DNA of 64,000 bases from Westiellopsis prolifica IICB1 (GTDB lineage Bacteria > Cyanobacteriota > Cyanobacteriia > Cyanobacteriales > Nostocaceae): the NCBI RefSeq assembly GCF_004323185.1, contig NZ_NAPS01000002.1:1524983-1588982 (forward strand), given 5' to 3'. The translations under genes were made by a program, and so were the position numbers. Positions 18,805 to 28,241 of the stretch are shown piece by piece. Numbering within the stretch: the stretch's first letter is position 1; every line of letters begins with the position of its first letter. The notes below the pieces were generated by a model. That model was given only the letters and a program-made list of their open reading frames with translations, searched no databases and was not told the DNA's origin.

Positions 18805-19266
18805 ATGTCTGATTATTTCCAAGCCAACTTTCCATTCCAATCACTTACTGTTAAAAAAGGTGTAGCAGGGGCTACACGAATTGATAGCAACGATAGCAGT
18901 ACAAATGTAGTCACCACCATTGCTGAAGCAGCATCAGACCGGAAAGCAGGTGACATTTTAGTACTTAAAGTCACAGATGTATCTTATCTAGCAGACTACT
19001 TTGCATTTATGACGGGCTATTCCAGAGTACAGGTCAGAGCGATCGCCCAGGCGGTCGAAGACCAAGTACAACAAGAATGGCAAAGATCTCCCTTACGAAT
19101 AGAAGGGAAATCCGAAGGAAGTTGGGTAGTACTAGATTACGGCGATGTAATTGTCCATATTATGATGCCAAAAGAGCGTGAGTTTTATAATTTAGAAGCA
19201 TTTTGGGGTCATGCAGAACGTGTCGAGTTTCCAACATCCGACCATGGTGGGGGTAAATCAACATGA
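18805..19266 (+). CDS. rsfS: Ribosome silencing factor RsfS
   Basis: A 153-aa RsfS/Iojap protein. It binds ribosomal protein uL14 and blocks joining of the subunits when nutrients are short. Signatures are [40 protein letters not shown] and the end [20 protein letters not shown]. The stop overlaps the ATG of the next gene by four bases (ATGA), so the two are translationally coupled. Confidence 0.93.
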   Translation: MSDYFQANFPFQSLTVKKGVAGATRIDSNDSSTNVVTTIAEAASDRKAGDILVLKVTDVSYLADYFAFMTGYSRVQVRAIAQAVEDQVQQEWQRSPLRIEGKSEGSWVVLDYGDVIVHIMMPKEREFYNLEAFWGHAERVEFPTSDHGGGKST

Positions 19267-19763
19267 TCAAATCTTCAATCTCCAACTGCCCGGTTCCTAG
19301 TGATCAACAACCACTCAACGAGTATGAAGAGTTAAAATCTTCTTGGTTATTTAGTGATTGCACCTTAAACTGGCGTGACTACATCACAAAAATAGCTTGG
19401 ATTTGGGGATTGTCTTGGCTAGTAGCAGCGCCAATAGCAGCAGCAAGCTTTACTCCACACAAGTACACAATTCAATTTATTCTTTGTGGTGCAGCGGGAG
19501 GAAGTGTCGGTGTAATACTGGCACTGCTACGCTTATACTTGGGCTGGTCTTATGTACGCGATCGCCTTGCTAGTCCAATCATTTTTTATGAAGAATCGGG
19601 ATGGTACGACGGTCAAACCTGGACAAAACCACTGGAAATATTAAACCGCGATCGCTTGATAGTCAGCTATGAAATTAAACCTATCATCAAACGGTTACAA
19701 ATTACCTTTGCTGGCTTGGCTGTGTCCTTCGTTGTTGGTACGATAGTTTGGCAGTTAGTTTAA
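19263..19763 (+). CDS. ycf36: CGLD27/Ycf36 family membrane protein (DUF1230)
   Basis: A 166-aa protein that opens with the family motif [20 protein letters not shown], followed by two membrane segments (about residues 50-66 and 75-95) and a third near the C-terminus ([16 protein letters not shown]). The family is shared by cyanobacteria and plastids; the algal relative is linked to acclimation of photosynthesis but no biochemical role is established. Coupled to rsfS by a four-base overlap. Confidence 0.85.
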   Translation: MIKSSISNCPVPSDQQPLNEYEELKSSWLFSDCTLNWRDYITKIAWIWGLSWLVAAPIAAASFTPHKYTIQFILCGAAGGSVGVILALLRLYLGWSYVRDRLASPIIFYEESGWYDGQTWTKPLEILNRDRLIVSYEIKPIIKRLQITFAGLAVSFVVGTIVWQLV

Positions 19764-19909
19764 ATAGTCATTTGTCATTTGTCCTTTGTCATCTGTCCAA
19801 AGTAAATTGCCAATGACTAATGACTAATGACTAATGACCAATGACAATTGTACAGACGCGATTTATCGCGTCTAATGACTTATAACAAAATCACCATAGA
19901 TAACAACCC

Positions 19910-20863
19910 ATGACAATGGGAAAACGAACCCAAGCTGCCACATTAGAAGTTAGATTACTGCGCGAAGGCATTATAGAATCAAAGCATATAGTCCAAGCTG
20001 TCGTATGCGACGAACGGGGACGAGTGCTGTCGGTTGCTGGGAATGCTGAAACCGCCACTTTTGTCCGTTCAGCCCTCAAACCATTTCAGGCTCTAGCTGT
20101 CACTACAACAGGGACATTAGAACGTTATGATTTGAGCGATCGCGACTTAGCAATAATCATTAGTTCCCATAAAGGCACAATTCAGCAAGTTAGGCAAGTA
20201 TTTAATATTCTCTGGCGGGCTGATATTGATCCATCGGCTTTACAGTGTCCAACTCCCGAAGGCAAGCGTAGCCCTTTAGAATATAACTGCTCTGGTAAAC
20301 ACGCCGGAATGTTAGCTGTGTGTCAGCAATGCAATTGGTCAATGAACAACTACTTGCAGCGTAAACACCCTGTACAGCAGTTAATTATTACCAAAGTAGC
20401 AGAATTGCTAAAAATGCCAGCGGAAGAATTTATTAGCGCTCATGATGACTGTGGCGCTCCTACCTATCTCATGCAACTCGCACAAATGGGATACTTATAT
20501 GCTCAACTAGCTTGTCGCAGTAATTTAGATATGGAGCGGATAGTCCGAGCCATGACTCACCACCCCGCAATGGTAGCAGGAGACGGAGAATTTGACACAG
20601 AACTGATGCGTCTAACTCCAGGAGAACTAGTAAGTAAATCTGGTGCTGAAGGAGTGCAATGCATTAGTAGACTTGGTGAAGGCATGGGACTAGCAATTAA
20701 AGTCATAGATGGAGCCAAGCGAGCAAAATATGCTGCTGCAATTCACTTGCTGCAACAGATGGGGTGGATTAGTCCTAGTGTTGCCCAAGCCTTATCAGAA
20801 AAATTTATGAACCTCGGTAAATACAAGCGTTTAGAAGTAATTGGAGAATTATCTTTTTTGTAG
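19910..20863 (+). CDS. L-asparaginase II-type protein
   Basis: A 317-aa asparaginase II (thermolabile, Rhizobium-type) family protein that hydrolyses L-asparagine to aspartate and ammonia. Seen motifs include RSALKPFQALAV (about residue 50), ISSHKGT (about 85), NCSGKHAGMLAVC (about 125) and HDDCGAPTYLM (about 180), all characteristic. The GGAGAC in MVAGDGEFDTE is also conserved. The ATG at 19910 has little ribosome-binding sequence; MGKRTQ two codons on is an alternative. A spacer with repeat words (CATTTGTCATTTGTC and GACGCGATTTATCGCGTC) separates it from ycf36. Confidence 0.88.
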   Translation: MTMGKRTQAATLEVRLLREGIIESKHIVQAVVCDERGRVLSVAGNAETATFVRSALKPFQALAVTTTGTLERYDLSDRDLAIIISSHKGTIQQVRQVFNILWRADIDPSALQCPTPEGKRSPLEYNCSGKHAGMLAVCQQCNWSMNNYLQRKHPVQQLIITKVAELLKMPAEEFISAHDDCGAPTYLMQLAQMGYLYAQLACRSNLDMERIVRAMTHHPAMVAGDGEFDTELMRLTPGELVSKSGAEGVQCISRLGEGMGLAIKVIDGAKRAKYAAAIHLLQQMGWISPSVAQALSEKFMNLGKYKRLEVIGELSFL

Positions 20864-20909
20864 TTGCACATTTTTCAAATATAGTGTTATATTAGGGAAG
20901 ACAAAGCGA

Positions 20910-20986
<77 letters not shown>

Positions 20987-20992
20987 AATCTA

Positions 20993-21028
20993 AACCCCTG
21001 CAATTCTTATAGATTGTAGGGGTTTTAG
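20993..21028 (+). terminator. Rho-independent terminator after tRNA-fMet
   Basis: A 12-bp stem AACCCCTGCAAT / ATTGTAGGGGTT (one G:T wobble) with loop TCTTATAG is followed by TTAGTTT. It lies only six bases after the tRNA 3' end. Confidence 0.75.
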
Positions 21029-21149
21029 TTTATGGGCGTCTATGGATTTTGGATTGACCCCACTTAATACCGTTCACTTTTATGTTGATACAAATGGGCT
21101 GCAAGGGTGCAGGGTGCAGGGGGAAAGAATTAGAAACTAATCATTTGTA

Positions 21150-24100
21150 TCAATGATTTCGGCGAACCCAGAAATGATTTCGGCGAACCCAGAAATGATT
21201 TCGGCGAACCCAGAAATGATTTCGGCGCATCCAGAAATGATTTCGGCGCATCAAAAAATGATTTCGGTGCATCAAAAAATGATTTCGGTGCATCAAAAAA
21301 TGATTTCGCGCACCGAGACAAAACTCTGACACCAATTTCAAATTAATTATTTTCCAAGGTTTGATAGTGAATTTTTGCTCAATAGCTGTGGCTGAGAATT
21401 CTGAAGTGGACAAAGAACGCTCCAACAAATCCACAGATTCCTCCAAAATCAGCCCCAAATTATTCTGCAAAGACAACTCGGCTGTTTCTCCGTGACATTC
21501 ATAACAACGCAAAATCCACTTTTGCGAATCATCTTCTGCTTGTTTAAATGCCATTAAGATTAAATTTTCTGCTGATAAATCTAGGAAACTTGCTTCTAGT
21601 TCATCTCCATTCACCAAAAGGGGAGGATTCGCGGGACACACTATTACTTGCAAAGGTACATTTAATTCATACCCCCGTCGGACTGTATGGGCTGATTTCC
21701 AATCACCAGCATGGGGATACAAAGCATAGGTGAATTCATGTATACCTCTATCAGCTTGAGGATCAGGCCAATTGGGACTTCTTAAAAGTGTTAGCCGTAA
21801 TTGATTTGATTGAGCATCATAACCATACTTACAATCATTCAGCAAACTGATGCCGTAGGGATAGGGGATCGGGGATCGGGGATTCTCCAGAGGAGACGCT
21901 TCGCGAACGGGGATCGGGGATTCTCCAGAGGAGACGCTTCGCGAACGGGGATCGGGGATTCTCCAGAGGAGACGCTTCGCGAACGGGGATCGGGGATTTG
22001 TGAGAAGTTCTCCCTTGTCCCCCATGTCTCCCCTCTCCCCCATGTCCCTCCTCTCCTCCTTGTCTCCCCTCTCCTCCTTGTCTCCCCTCTCCCCCTTGTC
22101 TCCAATGTCCCCCATGTCTCCCCCTTCTGCTGTCAAATCTGCCCAACGCAGAGCGGGAACTTCCCATTTTGCTTGTTCTGCTGGAGTTTCGGGTTTGGTA
22201 GGGCGAGCAATTGCACCACAGGGAATTTCGTAGGTAGCAAAGTCTGCTTCAATATTAAGAGGAAAGGCTGCTTTCACTAATACATGCTCTTCTTGCCAAT
22301 TTACTTTCATGGCAATTTTCAGTACAGATGAGCCTGTTGGCAGAATGTAATCACAGCAAAACTCTGATTGACCAAGTTGCTGTACCACACGTAGGCGGTA
22401 TTGTACTAACCCTTGTTCTAGCCATTGGATAGATTTCAGAGTAGCTGGTGGTAGAGGATGCTGGGCATAATTGGGATCAATATTCCATGCATCCCAATAT
22501 TGACCACTATCTTGAAAAGCTTGTAATAGATTTCCGCCTGCTTGATTGAGAACTTCTCTATGATTAACCTTGTCAAAAACACTCGCTAAATTACCAGTTT
22601 GTTCATCAATAATTACTCGCAAAAATTCATTTTCTAAAGTCAATCTTTCTGGCGAAATTTGTTCTTGCTTTTGCAAGCTTAATTTGGTATCTTCAGACTG
22701 GGTTATGTTATGTGCATTTTTGGATTGACAAAGACACAGCCAAAAAACACGGTAGCCTACAGGTGGAATATCCCTAGCTAAAAACAGCAGTGTGGAAGCT
22801 TCGCCCAACTGGAAAACGATTTGGTTTCCACAATGATCGTAAATCTGCCATTCCTGATTGGGTGCGGTGGTAGAGGGTAAATCAACGCTCACAACCTCAG
22901 AACGCTGCCAATTTAGGGAATTGAAGACAACCACAGGTAAACTATCCGGTTGTGGCGGTGTTGGGAAAGAAATTTGAGATGCGATCGCTCGCAAGGACTC
23001 TTCTAATATCTCCGTACCGACCTTTTCCACTTCTTGCCACTCAACTAAAGCATCCTCGTAGACTTCAGTAATCGAGGAACCAGGCAAAATGTCGTGAAAC
23101 TGGTTAAACAAAACTCGCTTCCAAGCTGCTTCCAATTCCGCCTTTGGATAATTTATCCCACATTTGAGAGTGGCGATCGCAGCAAACAATTCTGCTTGAT
23201 ACAACAAATTCTCACAACGACGATTCCAACGTTTTTGATCGCCGTGGGTAGTATAACAACCACGATGGAATTCCAGGTAGAGTTCATCATTCCAGGTGGG
23301 GAGAGTGGTTGATGTTTGAGAATTAATCGTTGATTGCAGTTGCTGGAGGTACTTTTCAGCAGTCGTAAATTCTAACTGGGGAAATAGGGGGGATTTTTGC
23401 CAGCGTTGGGCAACTTCTAACATATCACGGGTGGGACCGCCGCCGTGGTCGCCGACACCGGGAAGCCAAAGCGAGTCCGTAAATCCAGTTTGAGTTTGCC
23501 ATTCAATCGCATAATCAGCCATTTTCACAGGGTCGATACCTTCACCCACAGGCGCGGACATCAAACTCAGGATTTCGCTACCATCAGGAGAACACCACCA
23601 AAAAGCACCGTAAGGAAACTTTGTCGTATCATTCCACCGCAACTTTTGCGTCACAAAATACTCAATTCCAGACTGCTGCATAAACTGTGGCAAAGTCGCA
23701 CAAAACCCAAAAGTATCAGGAACCCAAACTATACTCGCCAGCTTACCAAACTTTGCTTGCACATAGCGCTGACCATACAATAATTGCCGCACAATCGATT
23801 CACCAGCAATTAAATTTAATTCTGGTTCCACCCAAAAACCACCGACAATTTCCCAAAATCCCGCCGCAACCTTTTCTTGAATCGCCCTAAATAAATCCGG
23901 GCGATTTTCCTCCACCCAAGCATACAAAGCTGGCGTCGAATGACAAAAAACTAACTCCGGAAAATCTGACTGTAACCTTAAAACTGACTCAAAAGTACTC
24001 TGCGCCGCTTCCCAAGTTTCACTCACCCGCCATAGCCAAGCCATATCCAAATGAGCATGACCCAACAAATAAATTTTGGATTTTGGATTTTGGATTTTGG

Positions 24101-24785
24101 ATTGAATCAACTTTTCTCTTAAAGAAAACAAAGAACTTTTCAAATTCTTGGCGTTCTTGGCGTCTTGGCGGTTCATCACCTCATCCACCACTACCGCCAA
24201 ACTATCCAACCTTTCAGGCGCAAACTTTGTCAAAAAACACTGCGTCACCGCCAACTCATCAGCCACAAAACCAGGATCTTGACATTGCTCATCAGTTGAT
24301 TCATAAACTAAAAGCGATCGCACCAACGCACCATCACAATGTCCCGGACTCAGCAAACGTATAGTTATAAAAAACTCTTCCCCTGGGGTCACCGCTTGAC
24401 TAACTAAAATTCGAGGCGAACAATCAAACAAATCTCCTTCACCCACCAACTCCCCATTTACATAAATTTTCGCAGAATTAGCCCACCAAACCAACGCCAG
24501 CCGCAAAGACAAACCTTGGAGTACATAACCCTGCAAATCTTGGGGAATCACCAACTTCTGTGCTAACCATAAAACTTTTTCTCCCCCAGCCCAAGCAATA
24601 TTTCCCTTAGAATTAATCTCAACAGGCGTCCACTCAGACAAGGAAGATGCACTCACATCAGTCACAGCCAAATCACCTGCAAAACAGCGCCAATTTGAGA
24701 GAATATTTTCTTGACAAAAAGAGCGCAATTTCTCAATTGCAGCTGAGATAATTTTGGTATTGGATGGCGATACAGGAGAAGTCAT
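21150..24785 (-). CDS. Alpha-mannosidase, glycoside hydrolase family 38, with repeat-derived insertions
   Basis: A 1211-aa GH38 enzyme that removes alpha-linked mannose. The catalytic zinc motif is GHAHLDMAWLW (about residue 240) and the nucleophile Asp is in WVPDTFGF (about 356). The C-terminal GH38 beta domains follow. Three parts do not belong to the family: about 205-238 (NRQDAKNAKNLKSS... to QNPKSKIY), about 885-973 (GDMGDIGDKGERGD... to PRSPIPYP, just before GISLLNDCKYGYD), and a C-terminal tail of seven RNHFLMH-like heptapeptides. All coincide with dispersed or tandem repeat DNA yet keep the frame. Whether the enzyme still folds is open; the catalytic residues are intact. Confidence 0.85.
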   Translation of the reverse strand: MTSPVSPSNTKIISAAIEKLRSFCQENILSNWRCFAGDLAVTDVSASSLSEWTPVEINSKGNIAWAGGEKVLWLAQKLVIPQDLQGYVLQGLSLRLALVWWANSAKIYVNGELVGEGDLFDCSPRILVSQAVTPGEEFFITIRLLSPGHCDGALVRSLLVYESTDEQCQDPGFVADELAVTQCFLTKFAPERLDSLAVVVDEVMNRQDAKNAKNLKSSLFSLREKLIQSKIQNPKSKIYLLGHAHLDMAWLWRVSETWEAAQSTFESVLRLQSDFPELVFCHSTPALYAWVEENRPDLFRAIQEKVAAGFWEIVGGFWVEPELNLIAGESIVRQLLYGQRYVQAKFGKLASIVWVPDTFGFCATLPQFMQQSGIEYFVTQKLRWNDTTKFPYGAFWWCSPDGSEILSLMSAPVGEGIDPVKMADYAIEWQTQTGFTDSLWLPGVGDHGGGPTRDMLEVAQRWQKSPLFPQLEFTTAEKYLQQLQSTINSQTSTTLPTWNDELYLEFHRGCYTTHGDQKRWNRRCENLLYQAELFAAIATLKCGINYPKAELEAAWKRVLFNQFHDILPGSSITEVYEDALVEWQEVEKVGTEILEESLRAIASQISFPTPPQPDSLPVVVFNSLNWQRSEVVSVDLPSTTAPNQEWQIYDHCGNQIVFQLGEASTLLFLARDIPPVGYRVFWLCLCQSKNAHNITQSEDTKLSLQKQEQISPERLTLENEFLRVIIDEQTGNLASVFDKVNHREVLNQAGGNLLQAFQDSGQYWDAWNIDPNYAQHPLPPATLKSIQWLEQGLVQYRLRVVQQLGQSEFCCDYILPTGSSVLKIAMKVNWQEEHVLVKAAFPLNIEADFATYEIPCGAIARPTKPETPAEQAKWEVPALRWADLTAEGGDMGDIGDKGERGDKEERGDKEERRDMGERGDMGDKGELLTNPRSPFAKRLLWRIPDPRSRSVSSGESPIPVREASPLENPRSPIPYPYGISLLNDCKYGYDAQSNQLRLTLLRSPNWPDPQADRGIHEFTYALYPHAGDWKSAHTVRRGYELNVPLQVIVCPANPPLLVNGDELEASFLDLSAENLILMAFKQAEDDSQKWILRCYECHGETAELSLQNNLGLILEESVDLLERSLSTSEFSATAIEQKFTIKPWKIINLKLVSEFCLGARNHFLMHRNHFLMHRNHFLMRRNHFWMRRNHFWVRRNHFWVRRNHFWVRRNH
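21153..21299. repeat. 21-bp tandem repeat, seven copies, coding the mannosidase tail
   Basis: Seven 21-bp units of ATGATTTCGGCGAACCCAGA type, then a partial ATGATTTCG. On the minus strand each unit encodes a heptapeptide of the form HFWVRRN or HFLMHRN at the protein end. Units drift from GCGAACCCAG through GCGCATCCAG to GTGCATCAAA along the array. Confidence 0.92.
21871..21984. repeat. 38-bp tandem repeat, three exact copies, in the mannosidase gene
   Basis: Three identical 38-bp units begin GGGGATCGGGGATTCTCC and end GACGCTTCGCGAAC. Because 38 is not a multiple of three, each copy is read in a different frame, yet three copies (114 bases) restore the frame. It is adjacent to a CTCC-rich repeat at about 22010-22130. 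Confidence 0.92.
22010..22131. repeat. Imperfect CTCC/TTGTCTCCC repeat in the mannosidase gene
   Basis: About 120 bases of short imperfect repeats such as CTCCTCCTTGTCTCCCCT and CCCATGTCTCCC, translated on the minus strand as GERGDKEERGDMGDKGE. The same spacer sequence type occurs between genes, for instance at about 29800-29840 and 59080-59120. Confidence 0.8.
24060..24180. repeat. Dispersed repeats (TTGGCGTCTTGGCGGTTCA and TTTTGGATTTTGGATT) inside the mannosidase gene
   Basis: Two repeat types that are otherwise intergenic sit in frame just ahead of the catalytic GHAHLD motif: TTTTGGATTTTGGATTTTGG (also near 24786, 35690 and 61255) and GTTCTTGGCGTCTTGGCGG. They are translated as NRQDAKNAKN... 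and SKIQNPKSKI. Confidence 0.75.
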
Positions 24786-24967
24786 TCGATTTTGGATTTT
24801 GGATTTTGGATTGGCTCCACAGATAAATCTGCTTGCTCTGTACTATTAAAGATGTATCGTTCAATTACTAATTGTACAGACACGATGTTCCTCGCATCTA
24901 CCCACTAATTGTACAGACGCGATTCATCGCGTCTCTATCTAAACAACTAACAACTAAATTCACTACC

Positions 24968-26497
24968 ATGTCTTCTGCTTCCTCTGAACGCTATCAAAGC
25001 AGACTTTTTAACTTCGTTCACAAACAATCTCGACGTTGGAGTGAAGGAGTAGGGCGCACCTTTCGTCATCTACAAGTTGCTGCTAATTGGTCTTTAGAAG
25101 CACTAAGTTATTCCGTATTTACACTACTTCAAAAAGCGCGGGAATCAGCTGGGAAACAACTACACGCTACTAAACAGCAAACACCAAATCCACAATTACA
25201 GGCAAATTATACCGATTTCCAACCCGAAACACCGCCAGCACCTGATATTCCCATTCAGCAGCTGCTAGAAGTTGTGGAGAGTCTGCAAATTATATCAAGA
25301 GTCAAGATATCACCTAAAATTCAGGGAATCGCCTCACAATTGTGCGATCGCCAACTGATACTTGTTACATTAGAAAATGAAATTTTAAATATATTAACGC
25401 CCCAGCAACAACAAAAGCTAGAAGAGCGAATTATTACAGAAATTGCTAATTATTGGCGTCAATGGCGCTTAACTCAAGTTCAAGAAGAAACAACAAATCC
25501 AATTGCTGAAATCAATCGCTTACTGACAAAGTTAACTGGTAGTCATCACAAAAACACAACACCAGCACTACCATCTGGGAATACAAACCAAAATACAGAA
25601 GAATTATCTTTACTAAATACCACGCGATCGCTAGCTTTATTAGATGCAACTATTGCTAAGTTAGAGTCCAATGCTTTAGACCCAATTTCTCATAATAGCC
25701 GCGAACTCATCCAAATCTTGCAAACTCAGCTGCAAATATTTATTTATGGAAAAGAGCAAATAGCAACTAGTCAACAAACAACAGCCACTCTTGATCATTC
25801 CCAAAATCCAACCTCACAAATTCAAACTTTGATTTGGGGAGCAATCAACTTCTTTTTTGGAGAACGCCAGAGTAAAAAGTTAGAACAGACTAAATCTAAG
25901 AATCCAATTTCTCCAGATTTACTCATCAATCATCACAAAAAACAACTTCATCAATCTCAGAAATTACTGAAAACTGCCAAAATGCAAAGTAATGAATTAG
26001 TAGATTTGTGGTTGAGTGAAAGTGATGTCTTTGGTGATATTCAAGTTATAGGTAAATCTCCTGAACATTTAAATCAAAAAAATCATTTAGTTAGCAATTC
26101 TGCAATTTCAAACTCAGTCCTTCCTAACAGTCAAACAGCAAATAATCCTTTGCAAAGCTTGATTTATCGCCTGCAAAGTTTCACATTACAACCTAAAGGA
26201 AGATTAGTACAAAAGCACAGTCAAGCAAATAATCTAACTTCTACTCAAACACAAATAACCTCTCAAAAAATCTCTATTGCAGCACAAACAATATTTGCTA
26301 TTTCTCAACCGCAACGCCAACAAACCACAGAAGTAGAAGCAAAACCAGACTGGATCGAAGCAAAAGCCAAAATCATTGGTTATGATAAACATCCATTAGA
26401 ACAAATTCTCGCATGGTTAGATAGCATGATGTTGTGGCTAGAAAAAACGATTGTGAGATTATTTAAATTATTACAGCGTCTGTGGCGTGGAAAATAA
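24968..26497 (+). CDS. Conserved cyanobacterial hypothetical protein
   Basis: A 509-aa protein with no recognised domain. The N-terminus (SRLFNFVHKQSRRWSEGVGR, then ANWSLEALSYSVF) is basic and conserved-looking. The middle is rich in Gln, Asn and Thr and low in complexity; the C-terminus (DKHPLEQILAWLDSMMLWLE...LLQRLWRGK) is again helical and amphipathic. The ATG at 24968 is used because sequence upstream is repeat DNA. It precedes a DUF427 gene by 41 bases, so the two are probably co-transcribed. The ends could bind membrane peripherally; that is inference. Confidence 0.65.
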   Translation: MSSASSERYQSRLFNFVHKQSRRWSEGVGRTFRHLQVAANWSLEALSYSVFTLLQKARESAGKQLHATKQQTPNPQLQANYTDFQPETPPAPDIPIQQLLEVVESLQIISRVKISPKIQGIASQLCDRQLILVTLENEILNILTPQQQQKLEERIITEIANYWRQWRLTQVQEETTNPIAEINRLLTKLTGSHHKNTTPALPSGNTNQNTEELSLLNTTRSLALLDATIAKLESNALDPISHNSRELIQILQTQLQIFIYGKEQIATSQQTTATLDHSQNPTSQIQTLIWGAINFFFGERQSKKLEQTKSKNPISPDLLINHHKKQLHQSQKLLKTAKMQSNELVDLWLSESDVFGDIQVIGKSPEHLNQKNHLVSNSAISNSVLPNSQTANNPLQSLIYRLQSFTLQPKGRLVQKHSQANNLTSTQTQITSQKISIAAQTIFAISQPQRQQTTEVEAKPDWIEAKAKIIGYDKHPLEQILAWLDSMMLWLEKTIVRLFKLLQRLWRGK

Positions 26498-26538
26498 ATT
26501 AGTTAAATATTCATGAACAACAACTAACAACAAATAAA

Positions 26539-27036
26539 ATGTTTAAACCTCAACCCATTGAACCTACCCCTGGACAAGAATCAGTCTGGGATTATCCCCG
26601 TCCTCCTCGCCTTGAGGAAACAAATAAGCATATCCAAATAATATTTAATGGTGTGACTATTGCTGACACTCGCAACGCCAAGCGTGTCTTAGAAACTAGT
26701 CATCCACCTTCTTACTACATCCCTCCAGAAGATATCAAAATGGAATATTTAATCCAATCACCAAAATCTGGATTTTGTGAGTGGAAAGGAAGTGCTGGTT
26801 ACTACACAATTCGTGTCGGCGATAAAGAAGTAGAAAATGCTGCTTGGTTTTATCCAAATCCTACACCTGGTTTTGCATCCCTGGAAAATCATGTAGGTTT
26901 TTACGCTCAATTTATGGATGCTTGTTATGTAGATGGTGAAAAAGTACAGCCACAACCAGGTAATTTTTATGGTGGCTGGATTACGAGTGATATTGTTGGG
27001 CCTTTCAAAGGTATTCCTGGTAGTTGGGGATGGTGA
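26539..27036 (+). CDS. DUF427 domain protein
   Basis: A 165-aa protein with one DUF427 beta-barrel-like domain: HIQIIFNGVTIADTRNAKRV, HPPSYYIPPEDIKMEYL, GFCEWKGSAGYYTI and NAAWFYPNPTPGF. DUF427 proteins are widespread in cyanobacteria; the fold is known but the function is not. The length is slightly above the core domain, with a C-terminal GGWITSDIVGPFKG segment usual in cyanobacterial members. Likely co-transcribed with the gene upstream. Confidence 0.85.
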   Translation: MFKPQPIEPTPGQESVWDYPRPPRLEETNKHIQIIFNGVTIADTRNAKRVLETSHPPSYYIPPEDIKMEYLIQSPKSGFCEWKGSAGYYTIRVGDKEVENAAWFYPNPTPGFASLENHVGFYAQFMDACYVDGEKVQPQPGNFYGGWITSDIVGPFKGIPGSWGW

Positions 27037-27076
27037 GAAATAATAAATATTAGACATTTGGTGAAATTGATTATGC

Positions 27077-27128
27077 GTAGAGACGCGTTCGCTTTTAGCG
27101 TTCCCGCAGGGTAATTTCACGTCTCTAC
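27077..27128. repeat. Stand-alone hairpin of the GTAGAGACGCG repeat
   Basis: GTAGAGACGCGTTCGC...CACGTCTCTAC forms a long hairpin around TTTTAGCGTTCCCGCAGGG. The same hairpin is the core of the MITE-like element at 39676-39806 but here lacks the ATACCATTTCAC arms. It lies between the convergent DUF427 and metal-binding lipoprotein genes. Confidence 0.75.
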
Positions 27129-27224
27129 ATCATTCTGAAATGTCTGTCAAATTTGCTATAGGGGCGTACAACTATATACCCCTAATTATGTATTTGTATC
27201 ATTCATGAAGTGATATTATATAAC

Positions 27225-28241
27225 TCAATTTTTATGAGCTAAAACTTGCGGTTCAAATATTAAATATGTCCCTCCTAAACCTTCAACAATCGTCCGAGTA
27301 TTAGCAGTTAACATTTTTTGGTAAGTATCTCCATATTTACCTGGGTTACCCAAATTTTCTGCCAAAAGTTGCCTTTCTGCAACTTGTACTTGTGCTTGTT
27401 TGGCAACTTTATTAATAACATTAGAGTTAGTTGTGCTGTCTACAAAAATTGTTGGTACTGTTGCTCTTCTGATTTCTCGAACTACCGCTTTAATTCTTAC
27501 AGGTGTAGGTTTAACATTATTAATTCTTTCCAAAGCGCTTATAGATTGAAGATTATAGGCTTTTGTATAATAAATCATCGCACCATCATTAGTTGCAATC
27601 AATTTACGGTTTGTAGCAGGAATACTATCAATACGTAACTTAATCCATACATCTAACTGGTTTAATTGTTTTTTAACTTTTTGTGTATTTTTTCCATATA
27701 ATGAAGCATTTTCTGGTACGGCTTTACTTAAGTTAGTGCTAATGACCTCTGCCATCTTGATACCATTTTTCGGATGATGCCAAACATAAGGATTGGATAC
27801 TAACTTGCCATTTTTTCTATACTGCAATGGTTTGGGAACTGCACGTTGAGCAACTGCTATTTTAGCTGCGCCGTTTTTACTGGTTCTGATTAATTTGAAT
27901 AAACTTGTTGGTTCAAAGTTATATCCATTAAAAAAAACTATTTTTGCTTGTTCTATGGCTTGGCGATCGCTTAGTTTTGGTTGATAGCGATTAGGAGCGA
28001 CACCAGGAGAAATTAAGCAAGTCAGATTAACTGTATTTTCAGCTATCTGTTTTACTAAGTCACAAATGACACTATTAGTCGCAACAACTTTAGGTAGATT
28101 CTTGTTTGATTCACCTGAAGATTCAGTGGTTGTAGCAGGGGAATTAAACAAATTACTCACAGAATTACACCCAAAAAGTGCAATAGTGAAGGCAAAACAG
28201 ATCATACGTAGAGATTGAGGTAATAGTATTTTTTTTAACAT
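27225..28241 (-). CDS. Metal ABC transporter substrate-binding lipoprotein (TroA/ZnuA/MntC family)
   Basis: A 338-aa cluster A-I binding protein. The N-terminus has a lipoprotein signal ending at LFGC (about residue 25). The second metal histidine is in VWHHPKNG and the final Asp in FVDSTTNSN. The first ligand position, normally His in a PHxYxP motif, reads APNRYQP here, and the third reads TNDGAMIYY. This departs from both classic zinc (His) and manganese (His...Glu) sets, so the metal is uncertain. No permease or ATPase gene is adjacent, so it is an orphan subunit in this window. Confidence 0.8.
   Translation of the reverse strand: MLKKILLPQSLRMICFAFTIALFGCNSVSNLFNSPATTTESSGESNKNLPKVVATNSVICDLVKQIAENTVNLTCLISPGVAPNRYQPKLSDRQAIEQAKIVFFNGYNFEPTSLFKLIRTSKNGAAKIAVAQRAVPKPLQYRKNGKLVSNPYVWHHPKNGIKMAEVISTNLSKAVPENASLYGKNTQKVKKQLNQLDVWIKLRIDSIPATNRKLIATNDGAMIYYTKAYNLQSISALERINNVKPTPVRIKAVVREIRRATVPTIFVDSTTNSNVINKVAKQAQVQVAERQLLAENLGNPGKYGDTYQKMLTANTRTIVEGLGGTYLIFEPQVLAHKN

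Noticed and set aside
21150..24785. Mannosidase as a pseudogene
   Set aside because: Despite the insertions there is no stop codon or frameshift and the catalytic motifs are intact, so I keep it as a CDS.
24872..24967. N-terminal extension of the 509-aa hypothetical protein
   Set aside because: The extra 32 residues are encoded by the GTACAGACGCGATTCATCGC repeat; the ATG at 24968 is better.
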